NCBI RefSeq assembly: GCF_002338065.1
Contig: NZ_DDHJ01000004.1
Coordinates: 387,943 to 451,942 of the forward strand
Direction: 5' to 3'
Length of the DNA: 64,000 nt
Source: Pseudomonas sp. UBA1879
GTDB taxonomy: Bacteria > Pseudomonadota > Gammaproteobacteria > Pseudomonadales > Pseudomonadaceae
Shown: piece after piece, positions 34,631 through 42,802 of the stretch
Position numbering within the stretch: position 1 is the first letter of the stretch
How the letters are laid out: each line of letters starts with the position of its first letter
Program-made: the position numbers and the translations under genes
Notes under the pieces: model-generated
Told to the model about the DNA's origin: nothing
Seen by the model: only the letters and a program-made list of their open reading frames with translations
The model's database searches: none

Positions 34631-36241
34631 TCAGATCTCGTTCGCCTCAAAGCTGTCGGCCCGCGCCATGCGCCACATGCGCGAATAGAAGCTGTCGTCC
34701 ACGATGCCGTTGAGCAACTGGCCTGGTTTGAGGAAAACGTGGGATTCCGAGAACAGCTTCACCTCCGTGGCGGACTGGCGACGTACCAGATGCTTCGCCT
34801 CCAGTTGCGATGGCGAGTCCAGGCCTGCGGCGGCAATCATTTCGGCTAAAGCATGCAGGGTGCTGCGGTGGAAGTTGTACACGCGCTGGGCTTTGTCTGG
34901 CACGACCAGGGCTCGCTGGCGCAGCGGATCTTGAGTGGCCACTCCGGTCGGGCATTTGTTGGTGTGGCAGCTCTGGGACTGGATGCAGCCGATGGCGAAC
35001 ATGAAGCCTCGCGCCGAGTTGGCCCAGTCGGCACCGATGGACAATACGCTGGCGATGTCGAACGCGCTGACGATCTTGCCGCTGGCGCCGAGCTTGATCT
35101 TGTCGCGCAGGTTTAGGCCCACCAGCGTGTTGTGCACGAACAGCAAACCTTCGCGCATCGGTACGCCCATGTGGTCGGTGAACTCCACCGGCGCCGCGCC
35201 AGTGCCGCCTTCGGTGCCGTCGACGACGATGAAGTCGGGCAGGATCCCGGTGTCCATCATGGCCTTGGCGATGCCCATGAATTCCCATGGATGCCCCAGG
35301 CAGAATTTGAAGCCCACCGGCTTGCCGCCCGACAGCTCACGTAATTGGGCGATGAACTGCATCAGTTCGAACGGGGTGGAAAACGCGCTGTGACGCGACG
35401 GGGAAATGCAGTCTTCGCCCATCGGGATGCCGCGCGTCTCGGCGATTTCTCGGGTGACTTTGTGCTTGGGCAAGATGCCGCCGTGGCCCGGTTTCGCGCC
35501 TTGGCTCATCTTGATTTCGATCATCCGCACCTGCGGATCCCGGGCCTGTCTGGCGAATTTTTCAGGATCGAAACGGCCGTCATCGGTGCGGCAACCGAAA
35601 TAGCCGCTGCCCAATTCCCACGTCAGGTCGCCGCCGTGTTCGCGGTGGTAGGGGCTGATGCTGCCTTCGCCGGTGTCGTGGGCGAAATTGCCCAGCTTGG
35701 CGCCCTTGTTCAGCGCGCGAATGGCGTTGGCGCTCAGGGAGCCGAAGCTCATGGCTGAAATATTGAAAATCGACGCCGAGTACGGTTGCGTGCACTGTGG
35801 TCCGCCCACCGTCACGCGAAATTGATTCGGGTCGGATAACGGTGCGGGGCGCATCGAGTGGCTGATGAACTCGAACCCTGGCTGATACACATCGATCAAT
35901 GTGCCAAAGGGCTTATCGGCCGACTCATTCTTGGCGCGGGCGTAAACCAGCGAGCGTTGCGCGCGGGAAAAGGGCAGGGCGTCGCTGTCGGACTCCAGCA
36001 AATACTGGCGAATTTCCGGGCGGATGGTTTCCACGGCGTAGCGGATGTTGCCCAGAATCGGGTAATTGCGCCGCACTGAGTGGGGCACCTGAATCAGGTC
36101 GAAAATTCCGATCAGGCTGAGCAGGGCGGTGACGAGGGTAAAGGGCCACAGCCATTCGTGGTGCAGAAACGGGAGACTCAAGAGGGTGAACAGCACACAG
36201 CCGACAAAGAAAGCGTAACGGCTGAGAAGGGACAGGCTCAT
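34631..36241 (-). CDS. Membrane-anchored FMN-binding glutamate-synthase-like protein
   Basis: 536 residues. Two hydrophobic helices at the N-terminus (about 8-26 and 30-50) precede a GltB central/FMN domain. Conserved features are SAMSFGSLS, GEGSISPYHREHGGDL and GGTGAAPVEFTDHMG. A C-x5-C-x4-C motif (Cys419, 425, 430) matches the 3Fe-4S ligands of glutamate synthase. The glutaminase (GATase) and GXGXG domains of GOGAT are absent. So it is probably an electron-transfer flavoenzyme of unknown substrate at the membrane, not a complete glutamate synthase. Confidence 0.9.
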   Translation of the reverse strand: MSLSLLSRYAFFVGCVLFTLLSLPFLHHEWLWPFTLVTALLSLIGIFDLIQVPHSVRRNYPILGNIRYAVETIRPEIRQYLLESDSDALPFSRAQRSLVYARAKNESADKPFGTLIDVYQPGFEFISHSMRPAPLSDPNQFRVTVGGPQCTQPYSASIFNISAMSFGSLSANAIRALNKGAKLGNFAHDTGEGSISPYHREHGGDLTWELGSGYFGCRTDDGRFDPEKFARQARDPQVRMIEIKMSQGAKPGHGGILPKHKVTREIAETRGIPMGEDCISPSRHSAFSTPFELMQFIAQLRELSGGKPVGFKFCLGHPWEFMGIAKAMMDTGILPDFIVVDGTEGGTGAAPVEFTDHMGVPMREGLLFVHNTLVGLNLRDKIKLGASGKIVSAFDIASVLSIGADWANSARGFMFAIGCIQSQSCHTNKCPTGVATQDPLRQRALVVPDKAQRVYNFHRSTLHALAEMIAAAGLDSPSQLEAKHLVRRQSATEVKLFSESHVFLKPGQLLNGIVDDSFYSRMWRMARADSFEANEI

Positions 36242-36314
36242 GGGCGATCCTTTAGGTCTTTACACGGTGATTGAGGTAGCGCTGTGCCGCGCTTTTTTTT
36301 CGGCAAGACGTGCC

Positions 36315-37127
36315 TCAAGCGCTTTGGGCTTGAAGAAAAATCGAAAACAGCTCGGACTGCGATTTGATCCCCAGTTTGCTGTAGATATGTTTCTTGTGTA
36401 CGCGCACGGTCTCGGCGGAAATCTCCAATTTGCGTGCAATCTCTTTGCTGGAGCAGCCGCTGAGCATCAGCCGCCCCACGTCCAGTTCCCGCGCTGTCAG
36501 TTGCGCACCTCGGCTTTGTTGGACCGACGCTTCCAACTGCGTGCGCCAGTCAGTGGCCGGGAGTTGAGCTGGCTGTGGTGCTTGATCGGACGCGGGTTCA
36601 GCCAATTCCAAGGGCAGCCGCTGACGCAACAACGCAATCACCCAAGGCTGAATCATCGACAGCAACGCGATCTGCTCGGCGCTGAAACGCTGTTTCGAAC
36701 CGAGCGACAGGCACAAAGTGCGATCGCCATCGAGTTGGCAATTGAACTGGATCTCGTCGGCCACGACATTCAGCCGAAAATAGCGCTGGTAGTACTCGGT
36801 CAGCTCGAAGTGTTCCGGCGCCACTTCCGCCAGGCGAAACAAGCCGCTTTGCGAGCGCTCGCGGCTGGCGATATAGAACGGGTCGAGCAAGTACAGGCCT
36901 TTCAGGTAGTCCTGAAACAGTTGATCGGGGCTGCCGTCCTCGCCGGGGGATTCGGCGAACACCAGCGGACGCTGGCCAGCGCTGAATTGCAGCACCACCC
37001 AGCTATCGAAGCTGACGTATTGGTCGAGCAGCCGCACCAGTTGTGCCCAGAAATTCGGCCGGTCCAGCGCTTCGATCAACTGCGCGACCGAGCGATGCCA
37101 GGCGATGTCCTGAAGTGCGATGGTCAT
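36315..37127 (-). CDS. LuxR-family transcriptional regulator
   Basis: 270 residues. The C-terminal LuxR helix-turn-helix (about 203-262) shows LTARELDVGRLMLSG, then SSKEIARKLEISAETVRVH. The N-terminal 180 residues have no match I recognise and lack the clear autoinducer-binding signature. It is divergent from the nitrilase-family gene across a 133-bp gap, so it most likely controls that gene and the permease downstream. Confidence 0.88.
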   Translation of the reverse strand: MTIALQDIAWHRSVAQLIEALDRPNFWAQLVRLLDQYVSFDSWVVLQFSAGQRPLVFAESPGEDGSPDQLFQDYLKGLYLLDPFYIASRERSQSGLFRLAEVAPEHFELTEYYQRYFRLNVVADEIQFNCQLDGDRTLCLSLGSKQRFSAEQIALLSMIQPWVIALLRQRLPLELAEPASDQAPQPAQLPATDWRTQLEASVQQSRGAQLTARELDVGRLMLSGCSSKEIARKLEISAETVRVHKKHIYSKLGIKSQSELFSIFLQAQSA

Positions 37128-37260
37128 TGAACTACCCCTATTGGGTTACTACAGCTGCGTAATACCCCGTTACACGTGCTGATGCGCATACTGCCCGCAG
37201 AGCCAATGGTCAGGCCAGCATTTTTCGCCGGATCGGCAACGTGACTCGATAGGAGAACCC

Positions 37261-38085
37261 ATGAAGGTCGAATTCGCCCAATTGTCGGGCCAGGACAATG
37301 GCACACGCCATAACCTGAACAACGCGCTGAATGCGATTGCCGCCTGCGCGAGCGACACCGCGCTGATCGTATTTCCGGAAACGCACCTGATGGGCTTTCC
37401 TTCTTCGGACACCGTTGCCCAGGTCGCCGAGCCGCTGGATGGCCCGACCGTACATGCCGTGCACCAGGCGGCTCGCGAGCGCAACGTTTCGGTGGTCATC
37501 GGCATGGCCGAGAACGACGCAGGTCGCTTCTATAACACCACACTGTTGATCACCCCCGAAGGCATCGCCCTGCGATACCGCAAGACTCACCTGTGGGCCT
37601 CCGATCGTGGCGTGTTTGCAGCCGGCGACCGATACACCACGTGCCTTTGGAACGGGCTGCGCGTCGGGATGCTGATCTGCTACGACATTGAGTTTCCGGA
37701 GTCGGCCCGCGCCCTGGCTCAACTGGGCGCCGAGTTGATCATCGTCACCAACGGCAACATGGACCCTTACGGTCCGACCCACCGCACCGCCATCATGGCC
37801 CGCGCCCAGGAAAACCAGGCATTCGCGGTGATGGTCAACCGCGTGGGTGAGGGCGACGACGGCCTGGTGTTCGCCGGGGGCAGCGCATTGGTGGACCCCT
37901 TTGGGACCCTGCTGACGGAAGCGGGGCGTGAGGAATGCCAGTTCAGCGCGGAACTTGACCTGACCCGATTGCAGGCGGCCCGTCGTGACTACCAATACCT
38001 GAACGATCAACGCCTGCGCTTGCCGGGTGAAGTGGTCCAGCACGCCAGCGGTGTGCGCGAGCTGTTGATTCCTGATCGTTCATAA
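37261..38085 (+). CDS. Carbon-nitrogen hydrolase (nitrilase superfamily)
   Basis: 274 residues. The catalytic triad is visible: Glu40 in VFPETH, Lys108 in RYRKTHLW, and Cys140 in MLICYDIEFPE. The family hydrolyses amides, nitriles or carbamoyl groups. The DIEFPESAR and NGNMDPYGPTHRT stretches are typical of the aliphatic-amidase or N-carbamoyl branch, but the substrate is unknown. A transporter gene follows, so the two may form a catabolic unit for an imported amide or polyamine derivative. Confidence 0.9.
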   Translation: MKVEFAQLSGQDNGTRHNLNNALNAIAACASDTALIVFPETHLMGFPSSDTVAQVAEPLDGPTVHAVHQAARERNVSVVIGMAENDAGRFYNTTLLITPEGIALRYRKTHLWASDRGVFAAGDRYTTCLWNGLRVGMLICYDIEFPESARALAQLGAELIIVTNGNMDPYGPTHRTAIMARAQENQAFAVMVNRVGEGDDGLVFAGGSALVDPFGTLLTEAGREECQFSAELDLTRLQAARRDYQYLNDQRLRLPGEVVQHASGVRELLIPDRS

Positions 38086-38205
38086 AAAGCAGCACCTGTC
38101 GCGCGCACGTCGCGGTCTGCGCCCGACCCTCCCAACTAAAAGAAACGCCTTTGTTCTGCCGAACTTTTCTCTGCCATAAAACCTATAAATTCGGAGTAGT
38201 CGCTC

Positions 38206-39531
38206 ATGGCTCGTTTGCAACGCACCCTTTCATTAGGGTCGGTGGTGCTGTTTGGCATCGCCTACATGACCCCCATCATCGTGCTCGGGACTTTCGGCAT
38301 CCTCGCCCAGTCCACAGGCGGCATGGTCCCGGCCTCTTACTTCGCGGCATTGGTTGCAATGTTCTTCACCGCCATGAGTTACGCCCGGATGGCGGCGGCG
38401 TTTCCCGTTGCAGGTTCGGCCTACAGCTACGTGCGTAAGGCGATCAGCCCCAAGCTGGGTTTCATCGCCGGTTGGGCGGTGTTGCTCGATTACCTGTTCC
38501 TGCCGATGGCCATCTGGCTGATCGGGGCGGCGTATCTAGGTTCTGCCTTTCCCTCCGTGCCGCAGCCCATCTGGGTACTGGCGTTCATCGTCATCACCAG
38601 CCTGATCAACATCGTGGGCCTGAAACTGGCAAACACCGTCAATGCCTTGCTGATGATCGTGCAGTTTCTGGTGTTGGCGGCATTCGTGGTGCTGTGCATC
38701 CACTACATTGGCGGTGACGCCAGCAAACCGCTGTGGAGCCTTACGCCGTTCCTCAACGGTGATATGCAACTGCCGCTGATCATGAGCGGTGCAGCAATCG
38801 CCTGCTACTCCTTCCTCGGCTTCGATGCGGTCAGCACATTGACCGAAGAGACCCGGGACCCACGCCGAACCATTCCCAAGGCGATCATGCTTATCACCCT
38901 GATCGGTGGCCTGATTTTCGTGGGTGTGTCGTACTTCGTGCAGCTGGCACACCCGTCGGCGCAGTTCGAGAACGTGGACGCTGCGGCTTATGAGATTGCC
39001 CGTAACATCGGGGGCGACGTGTTCGTGAGCCTCTTCCTCATCGGCCTGATTGTCGGCCAGTTCGCGTCGGGCCTGTCAGCCCAGGCCAGCGGATCGCGTC
39101 TGCTCTATGCCATGGGGCGTGACGGAGTCTTGCCGAAGTCGTTCTTCGCCGGTCTGAGCGAGCGCTTCGGTACGCCGGTCAACAGCATTCTGTTGTGCGC
39201 TGTCGTTGCGCTGCTGGCGTTGAAGCTGGACGTGACCACGTCGACCTCCTTCATCAACTTCGGCGCATTCCTGGCATTCAGCCTGGTCAACCTGTCGGTG
39301 ATCTTCCATTACTGGGTCGCAGGCGAGAAACGCGGCCTGCGGGAGATCGTGCTGTTTCTGGTCTGCCCATTGATCGGTCTGGTGGCCGACCTCTGGCTGA
39401 TGATCAGTCTGGACAAACTGGCGATCATGCTGGGCGTGAGCTGGTTGGCGCTGGGATGTCTCTACTTGGCCTGGCTGACCGGTGGATTCCGTCGTCAGCC
39501 GCCGGAGATGGACTTTCAAGAAGCGGCATGA
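38206..39531 (+). CDS. APC-family amino acid/polyamine permease
   Basis: 441 residues with about twelve membrane helices. The N-terminal GIAYMTPIIVLGTFGI and the SYSFLGFDAVSTLTEE stretch with GASGS-like small-residue turns are APC hallmarks. It resembles putrescine or ethanolamine importers of the PuuP type. It begins 120 bp after the carbon-nitrogen hydrolase, in the same direction, and probably brings in that enzyme's substrate. Confidence 0.9.
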   Translation: MARLQRTLSLGSVVLFGIAYMTPIIVLGTFGILAQSTGGMVPASYFAALVAMFFTAMSYARMAAAFPVAGSAYSYVRKAISPKLGFIAGWAVLLDYLFLPMAIWLIGAAYLGSAFPSVPQPIWVLAFIVITSLINIVGLKLANTVNALLMIVQFLVLAAFVVLCIHYIGGDASKPLWSLTPFLNGDMQLPLIMSGAAIACYSFLGFDAVSTLTEETRDPRRTIPKAIMLITLIGGLIFVGVSYFVQLAHPSAQFENVDAAAYEIARNIGGDVFVSLFLIGLIVGQFASGLSAQASGSRLLYAMGRDGVLPKSFFAGLSERFGTPVNSILLCAVVALLALKLDVTTSTSFINFGAFLAFSLVNLSVIFHYWVAGEKRGLREIVLFLVCPLIGLVADLWLMISLDKLAIMLGVSWLALGCLYLAWLTGGFRRQPPEMDFQEAA

Positions 39532-39623
39532 TGAAAAGCGAGGCGCGCTGCAATGGCGCGCCTCCTTGTTTTTGAAGTCTCCTTATCTGGTCGATCGCCG
39601 TGATTCATGGTGCGGCCTGCCTC

Positions 39624-39989
39624 TTAGCCTTCGTCGGGGAGATACTTGCGCGACCGGATGTCTCGGATCGCGGCGTAGATCTCATCTTTTCCTTCATCGG
39701 TGCAGCCACGAATGTAGTGCAAGTATTCGTGTTCCTTGCGCGACAGGTTGATATAGCCGAGCTCGCCACACTTGCGCGCAAACGCATCCTGGCCGTTTAC
39801 CGGCCGTGTCGCGTCGGATGCATCGTGAAGCGCTTCCACCAGAGGCTCCAGCTCTTCAACCAAGACCTTGGTGTCGATCGGGCCGTCAGCATCGTGAATG
39901 AAACGCTCCAGATGATTCAGTGCGCTTCGTGCGTCGATTAGCCGCATGTGGCCGGGAAGCGAGAGCTCGTAGCGGTCGATGATGGGCAT
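39624..39989 (-). CDS. Small hypothetical cytoplasmic protein
   Basis: 121 residues from the ATG at 39989, chosen for the strong AGGAGG ribosome-binding site 6 bp upstream. The longer frame has no such site. It is helical and acidic, without signal peptide or membrane helix. A CGELGYINLSRKEHEYLHYI stretch and two cysteines are the only distinctive features. I do not recognise the family. It is divergent from the L31 paralogue. Confidence 0.72.
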   Translation of the reverse strand: MPIIDRYELSLPGHMRLIDARSALNHLERFIHDADGPIDTKVLVEELEPLVEALHDASDATRPVNGQDAFARKCGELGYINLSRKEHEYLHYIRGCTDEGKDEIYAAIRDIRSRKYLPDEG

Positions 39990-40100
39990 TGCATAACCTC
40001 CTGGTGATTGTGTATTCCATTCCCCGGGGTTGATCGGGGGCGGTGCTTTTGACAGCGGCGCGAACCTTAGCGGCACCGGCAGCCCGGGCAAAGACCAAAG

Positions 40101-40115
40101 TTGTAACGGTTACAA
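40101..40115 (+). promoter_or_regulatory. 15-bp palindrome upstream of rpmE2
   Basis: TTGTAACGGTTACAA is a perfect palindrome apart from its central base, in the divergent promoter gap. The GTTGTAAC half resembles the Zur half-site GTTATAAC, but the match is loose. Confidence 0.45.
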
Positions 40116-40142
40116 AAAAATGGCGATTGAACTTTTTGCGAT

Positions 40143-40157
40143 TGTTACTGTATAACG
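40143..40157 (+). promoter_or_regulatory. Possible Zur box upstream of rpmE2
   Basis: TGTTACTGTATAACG matches TGTTATA-N-TATAACA with three mismatches, centred 40 bp before the start codon. The gene encodes a zinc-free L31, a standard Zur target, which raises the likelihood. Confidence 0.6.
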
Positions 40158-40189
40158 TATTACATGATTTCTTACATTTGGAGAGCGCC

Positions 40190-40456
40190 ATGAAGCCCGA
40201 TATCCATCCTGAATACCGCCAAGTCCTGTTCCACGACACCGCCGCCGACGTGTTTTTCCTGATTGGTTCAACAGTCGACACTGACCGCACGCAGAAGCAC
40301 AGCGATGGCAACACCTACCCTTATGTCGCCCTCGACGTGTCCAGCGCTTCGCACCCGATGTACACCGGGCAGCAGCGCAAAACCACGACCGAAGGCCGTA
40401 TTGCAGGCTTCAACAAGCGCTTTGCTACATTCGGCTCCGGCGCGAAAAAAGATTGA
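40190..40456 (+). CDS. rpmE2: Type B (zinc-independent) ribosomal protein L31
   Basis: 88 residues from the ATG at 40190, preceded by a GGAGAG site. No cysteine is present, so it lacks the zinc-binding ligands of standard L31. The type-B signatures (MKPDIHPEYRQVLFHDTAAD, then YPYVALDVSSASHPMYTGQ) identify it. Replacing zinc-binding L31 with this form frees zinc during starvation, and such genes are usually Zur-regulated. Candidate operator palindromes lie in the upstream gap. Confidence 0.95.
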   Translation: MKPDIHPEYRQVLFHDTAADVFFLIGSTVDTDRTQKHSDGNTYPYVALDVSSASHPMYTGQQRKTTTEGRIAGFNKRFATFGSGAKKD

Positions 40457-40489
40457 TGGCTGCGCACTTTTCGTACGTCGGGCGTCGAC

Positions 40490-40963
40490 TTATCTGACGT
40501 TCGACATGCGGAGTTTCTTCAGCTTACGCATCCGCAACATCGGATAGGGCCGTCCCAGCCCGTCCACCTCCGAACGCCCCACCACCTCGAATCCCTGCTT
40601 CTCGTAGAACCCCAGCGCCTGAGGGTTTTGTTCGTTGACGTCGAGCTCAGTGACCTGAAAGTGCTCGATGGCATACTCGAGAAGTTTCTTACCCAGCCCC
40701 ATCCCCCGATACGCCGGGGCGATGAACAGCATCTCCAGTTTGCCCGGCGTGGTGCCACCAAAACCGGTGATCTGCAGCTGGGAGTCGCGTGTGCAGAACA
40801 GATTCACGGCGTCCAGGTACTGGGTCTCCAGCAGATTCCTGAGCAACGAGATGTAGTCTTCTGGCAAAAAGTCATGGGTGGCGCGAACTGAGGCTTCCCA
40901 CACACGGGTCAGTTCGGCGTAGTCGTGCTGTTTAGGCAGATAAATGACCGATTGGTGGGTCAT
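40490..40963 (-). CDS. GNAT family N-acetyltransferase
   Basis: 157 residues. The acetyl-CoA-binding P-loop motif RGMGLGKKL and the downstream ELDVNEQNPQALGFYEKQGF beta-strand/helix are diagnostic. The substrate is unknown; the fold is common to YjaB/ElaA-like enzymes. A separate unit from rimO: the rimO terminator lies between them. Confidence 0.9.
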   Translation of the reverse strand: MTHQSVIYLPKQHDYAELTRVWEASVRATHDFLPEDYISLLRNLLETQYLDAVNLFCTRDSQLQITGFGGTTPGKLEMLFIAPAYRGMGLGKKLLEYAIEHFQVTELDVNEQNPQALGFYEKQGFEVVGRSEVDGLGRPYPMLRMRKLKKLRMSNVR

Positions 40964-41015
40964 GTCGCCTCGTCTCCTGTTCTTTTCGTTTTCCTGATGT
41001 GGAGACGATAGCCAG

Positions 41016-41050
41016 AAAAAACAAACCCCGCCGTTTGAAGGGCGGGGTTG
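41016..41050 (-). terminator. rimO terminator
   Basis: On the minus strand, AACCCCGCC and GGCGGGGTT form a 9-bp stem with an 8-nt loop, followed by TGTTTTTT. It lies downstream of the minus-strand rimO gene. Confidence 0.9.
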
Positions 41051-41084
41051 TCCAGGGAGAGCTTGCGGCTGGATGCCATTCCTG

Positions 41085-41160
41085 GCGGGAGCTGGCTTGC
41101 TGGCGAATGAGGTGTGTCAGTCAACGAATCCGTCACTGATCTACCGCTTTCGCGAGCAAA
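41085..41160. repeat. REPIN with mismatched arms, truncated on the right
   Basis: GGCGGGAGCTGGCTTGCTGG then CGAA (GCTTGCTGGC family) opens the element. The closing arm at 41149 is TTTCGCGAGCAA, from the other REP family and cut short. It looks like a recombined or decayed element between rimO and its terminator. Confidence 0.65.
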
Positions 41161-41192
41161 CATACAACACGCACATCTGGCCGTCCGGAATG

Positions 41193-42530
41193 TCAGACAG
41201 GCTCGGCCCAGAGGTCGTACTCGTCGGCATCGATCACACGGCACAGGACCTTGTCGCCTGGCTTGAGATCGCGATCGCTTTCCACGAACACATTGCCGTC
41301 GATTTCAGGTGCATCGAAAAACGAGCGGCCGACGAAGCCCTGTTCGTCCACTTCGTCGATCAACACTTCGATTTCCTTGCCGATCTTCATTTGCAGGCGT
41401 GCGGCGCTGATGGCCTGCTGGTGCGCCATGAAACGGTCCCAGCGGTCCTGCTTGACGTCCTCCGGCACGATCGGGGCGTCCAGCAAATTGGCAGGCGCAC
41501 CTTCGACCGGCGAGTACTGGAAGCAGCCCACGCGGTCCAGCTGCGCTTCGGTCAGCCAGTCCAGCAGGTATTGGAAGTCTTCTTCGGTTTCGCCCGGGAA
41601 GCCGACGATGAACGTCGAACGGATGATCAGATCCGGGCACTGTTCGCGCCAGTTCTTGATCCGCGCCAGCGTCTTGTCTTCGAAGGCCGGGCGTTTCATC
41701 AGCTTGAGGATCTTCGGGCTGGCGTGCTGGAACGGAATGTCCAGGTACGGCAGGATCTTGCCCGCCGCCATCAGCGGAATGATCTCGTCCACGTGCGGGT
41801 ACGGGTAGACATAGTGCATGCGCACCCAGACGCCCAGCGAGCTCAGGGCTACACACAGTTCGGTCATGCGCGTCTTGACCGGCTGGCCGTTCCAGAAACC
41901 GGTGCGGTATTTGACATCGACGCCATAGGCGCTGGTGTCCTGAGAGATGACCAGCAGCTCTTTCACCCCGGCCTTGACCAGACGCTGCGCTTCATCGAGC
42001 ACATCGCCCACCGGGCGGCTGACCAGCTTGCCGCGCATCGACGGGATGATGCAGAAACTGCAGCTGTGGTTGCAGCCTTCGGAAATTTTCAGGTACGCGT
42101 AATGGCGCGGCGTCAACTTGATGCCTTGTGGCGGCACCAAGTCGATCAGCGGGTTGTGGTCGAGCTTGGGCGGCGCGGCGTCATGCACGGCATTGACCAC
42201 TTGCTCGTATTGCTGCGGACCGGTCACGGCCAGCACGCTCGGGTGTACGTTGCGGATGACGCTCTCGTCCACGCCCATGCAGCCGGTGACGATCACTTTG
42301 CCGTTTTCCGCCAGGGCTTCACCGATGGTGTCGAGGGACTCGGCCTTGGCGCTGTCGATGAAGCCGCAGGTGTTGACCACTACGACGTCGGCATCCTCGT
42401 AGGTGGGAACGACTTGATAGCCTTCCATCCGCAGCTGAGTGAGGATGCGTTCGGAATCGACCAAAGCCTTCGGGCAACCGAGGCTGACAAAGCCGACCTT
42501 GGGGGCGGCAGGCGTGGTGACGATGGACAT
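41193..42530 (-). CDS. rimO: Ribosomal protein S12 methylthiotransferase RimO
   Basis: 445 residues. The N-terminal domain carries Cys19, Cys55 and Cys84, ligands of the auxiliary 4Fe-4S cluster. The radical SAM motif C153-x3-C157-x2-C160 (CNHSCSFC) and a C-terminal TRAM domain complete the enzyme. It adds a methylthio group to aspartate of ribosomal protein S12. The RimO-specific SLGCPKALVDSERI N-terminus distinguishes it from MiaB. Confidence 0.97.
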   Translation of the reverse strand: MSIVTTPAAPKVGFVSLGCPKALVDSERILTQLRMEGYQVVPTYEDADVVVVNTCGFIDSAKAESLDTIGEALAENGKVIVTGCMGVDESVIRNVHPSVLAVTGPQQYEQVVNAVHDAAPPKLDHNPLIDLVPPQGIKLTPRHYAYLKISEGCNHSCSFCIIPSMRGKLVSRPVGDVLDEAQRLVKAGVKELLVISQDTSAYGVDVKYRTGFWNGQPVKTRMTELCVALSSLGVWVRMHYVYPYPHVDEIIPLMAAGKILPYLDIPFQHASPKILKLMKRPAFEDKTLARIKNWREQCPDLIIRSTFIVGFPGETEEDFQYLLDWLTEAQLDRVGCFQYSPVEGAPANLLDAPIVPEDVKQDRWDRFMAHQQAISAARLQMKIGKEIEVLIDEVDEQGFVGRSFFDAPEIDGNVFVESDRDLKPGDKVLCRVIDADEYDLWAEPV

Positions 42531-42802
42531 TGACTAACCTCGGCGTGGATATGCCTGGGCGACTGGCCGAGGCATCGACTGGGCGCTTGGCGCGCCTCTG
42601 ATCAAAAAGTGCGCAATTCTAGCGATCAGTCCCGCGATTGACCAGCGTTATACCGAGAATTACGACGAGTGCTGCGCTATGCTTCGCGGCGTTGAACCCG
42701 GTGGCCCTTGTCGGCCGGGAGAATCGGAATTTACCGGTGCGCGGTGGGTCAATCGGACAGCAGCGTGCCGCGGTGCTCGAGTCATGGTTTCAGGAGTGGT
42801 AA

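Noticed and set aside
41073..42533. 486-codon plus-strand frame opposite rimO
   Set aside because: Covers rimO and the REP element. It has no family features.
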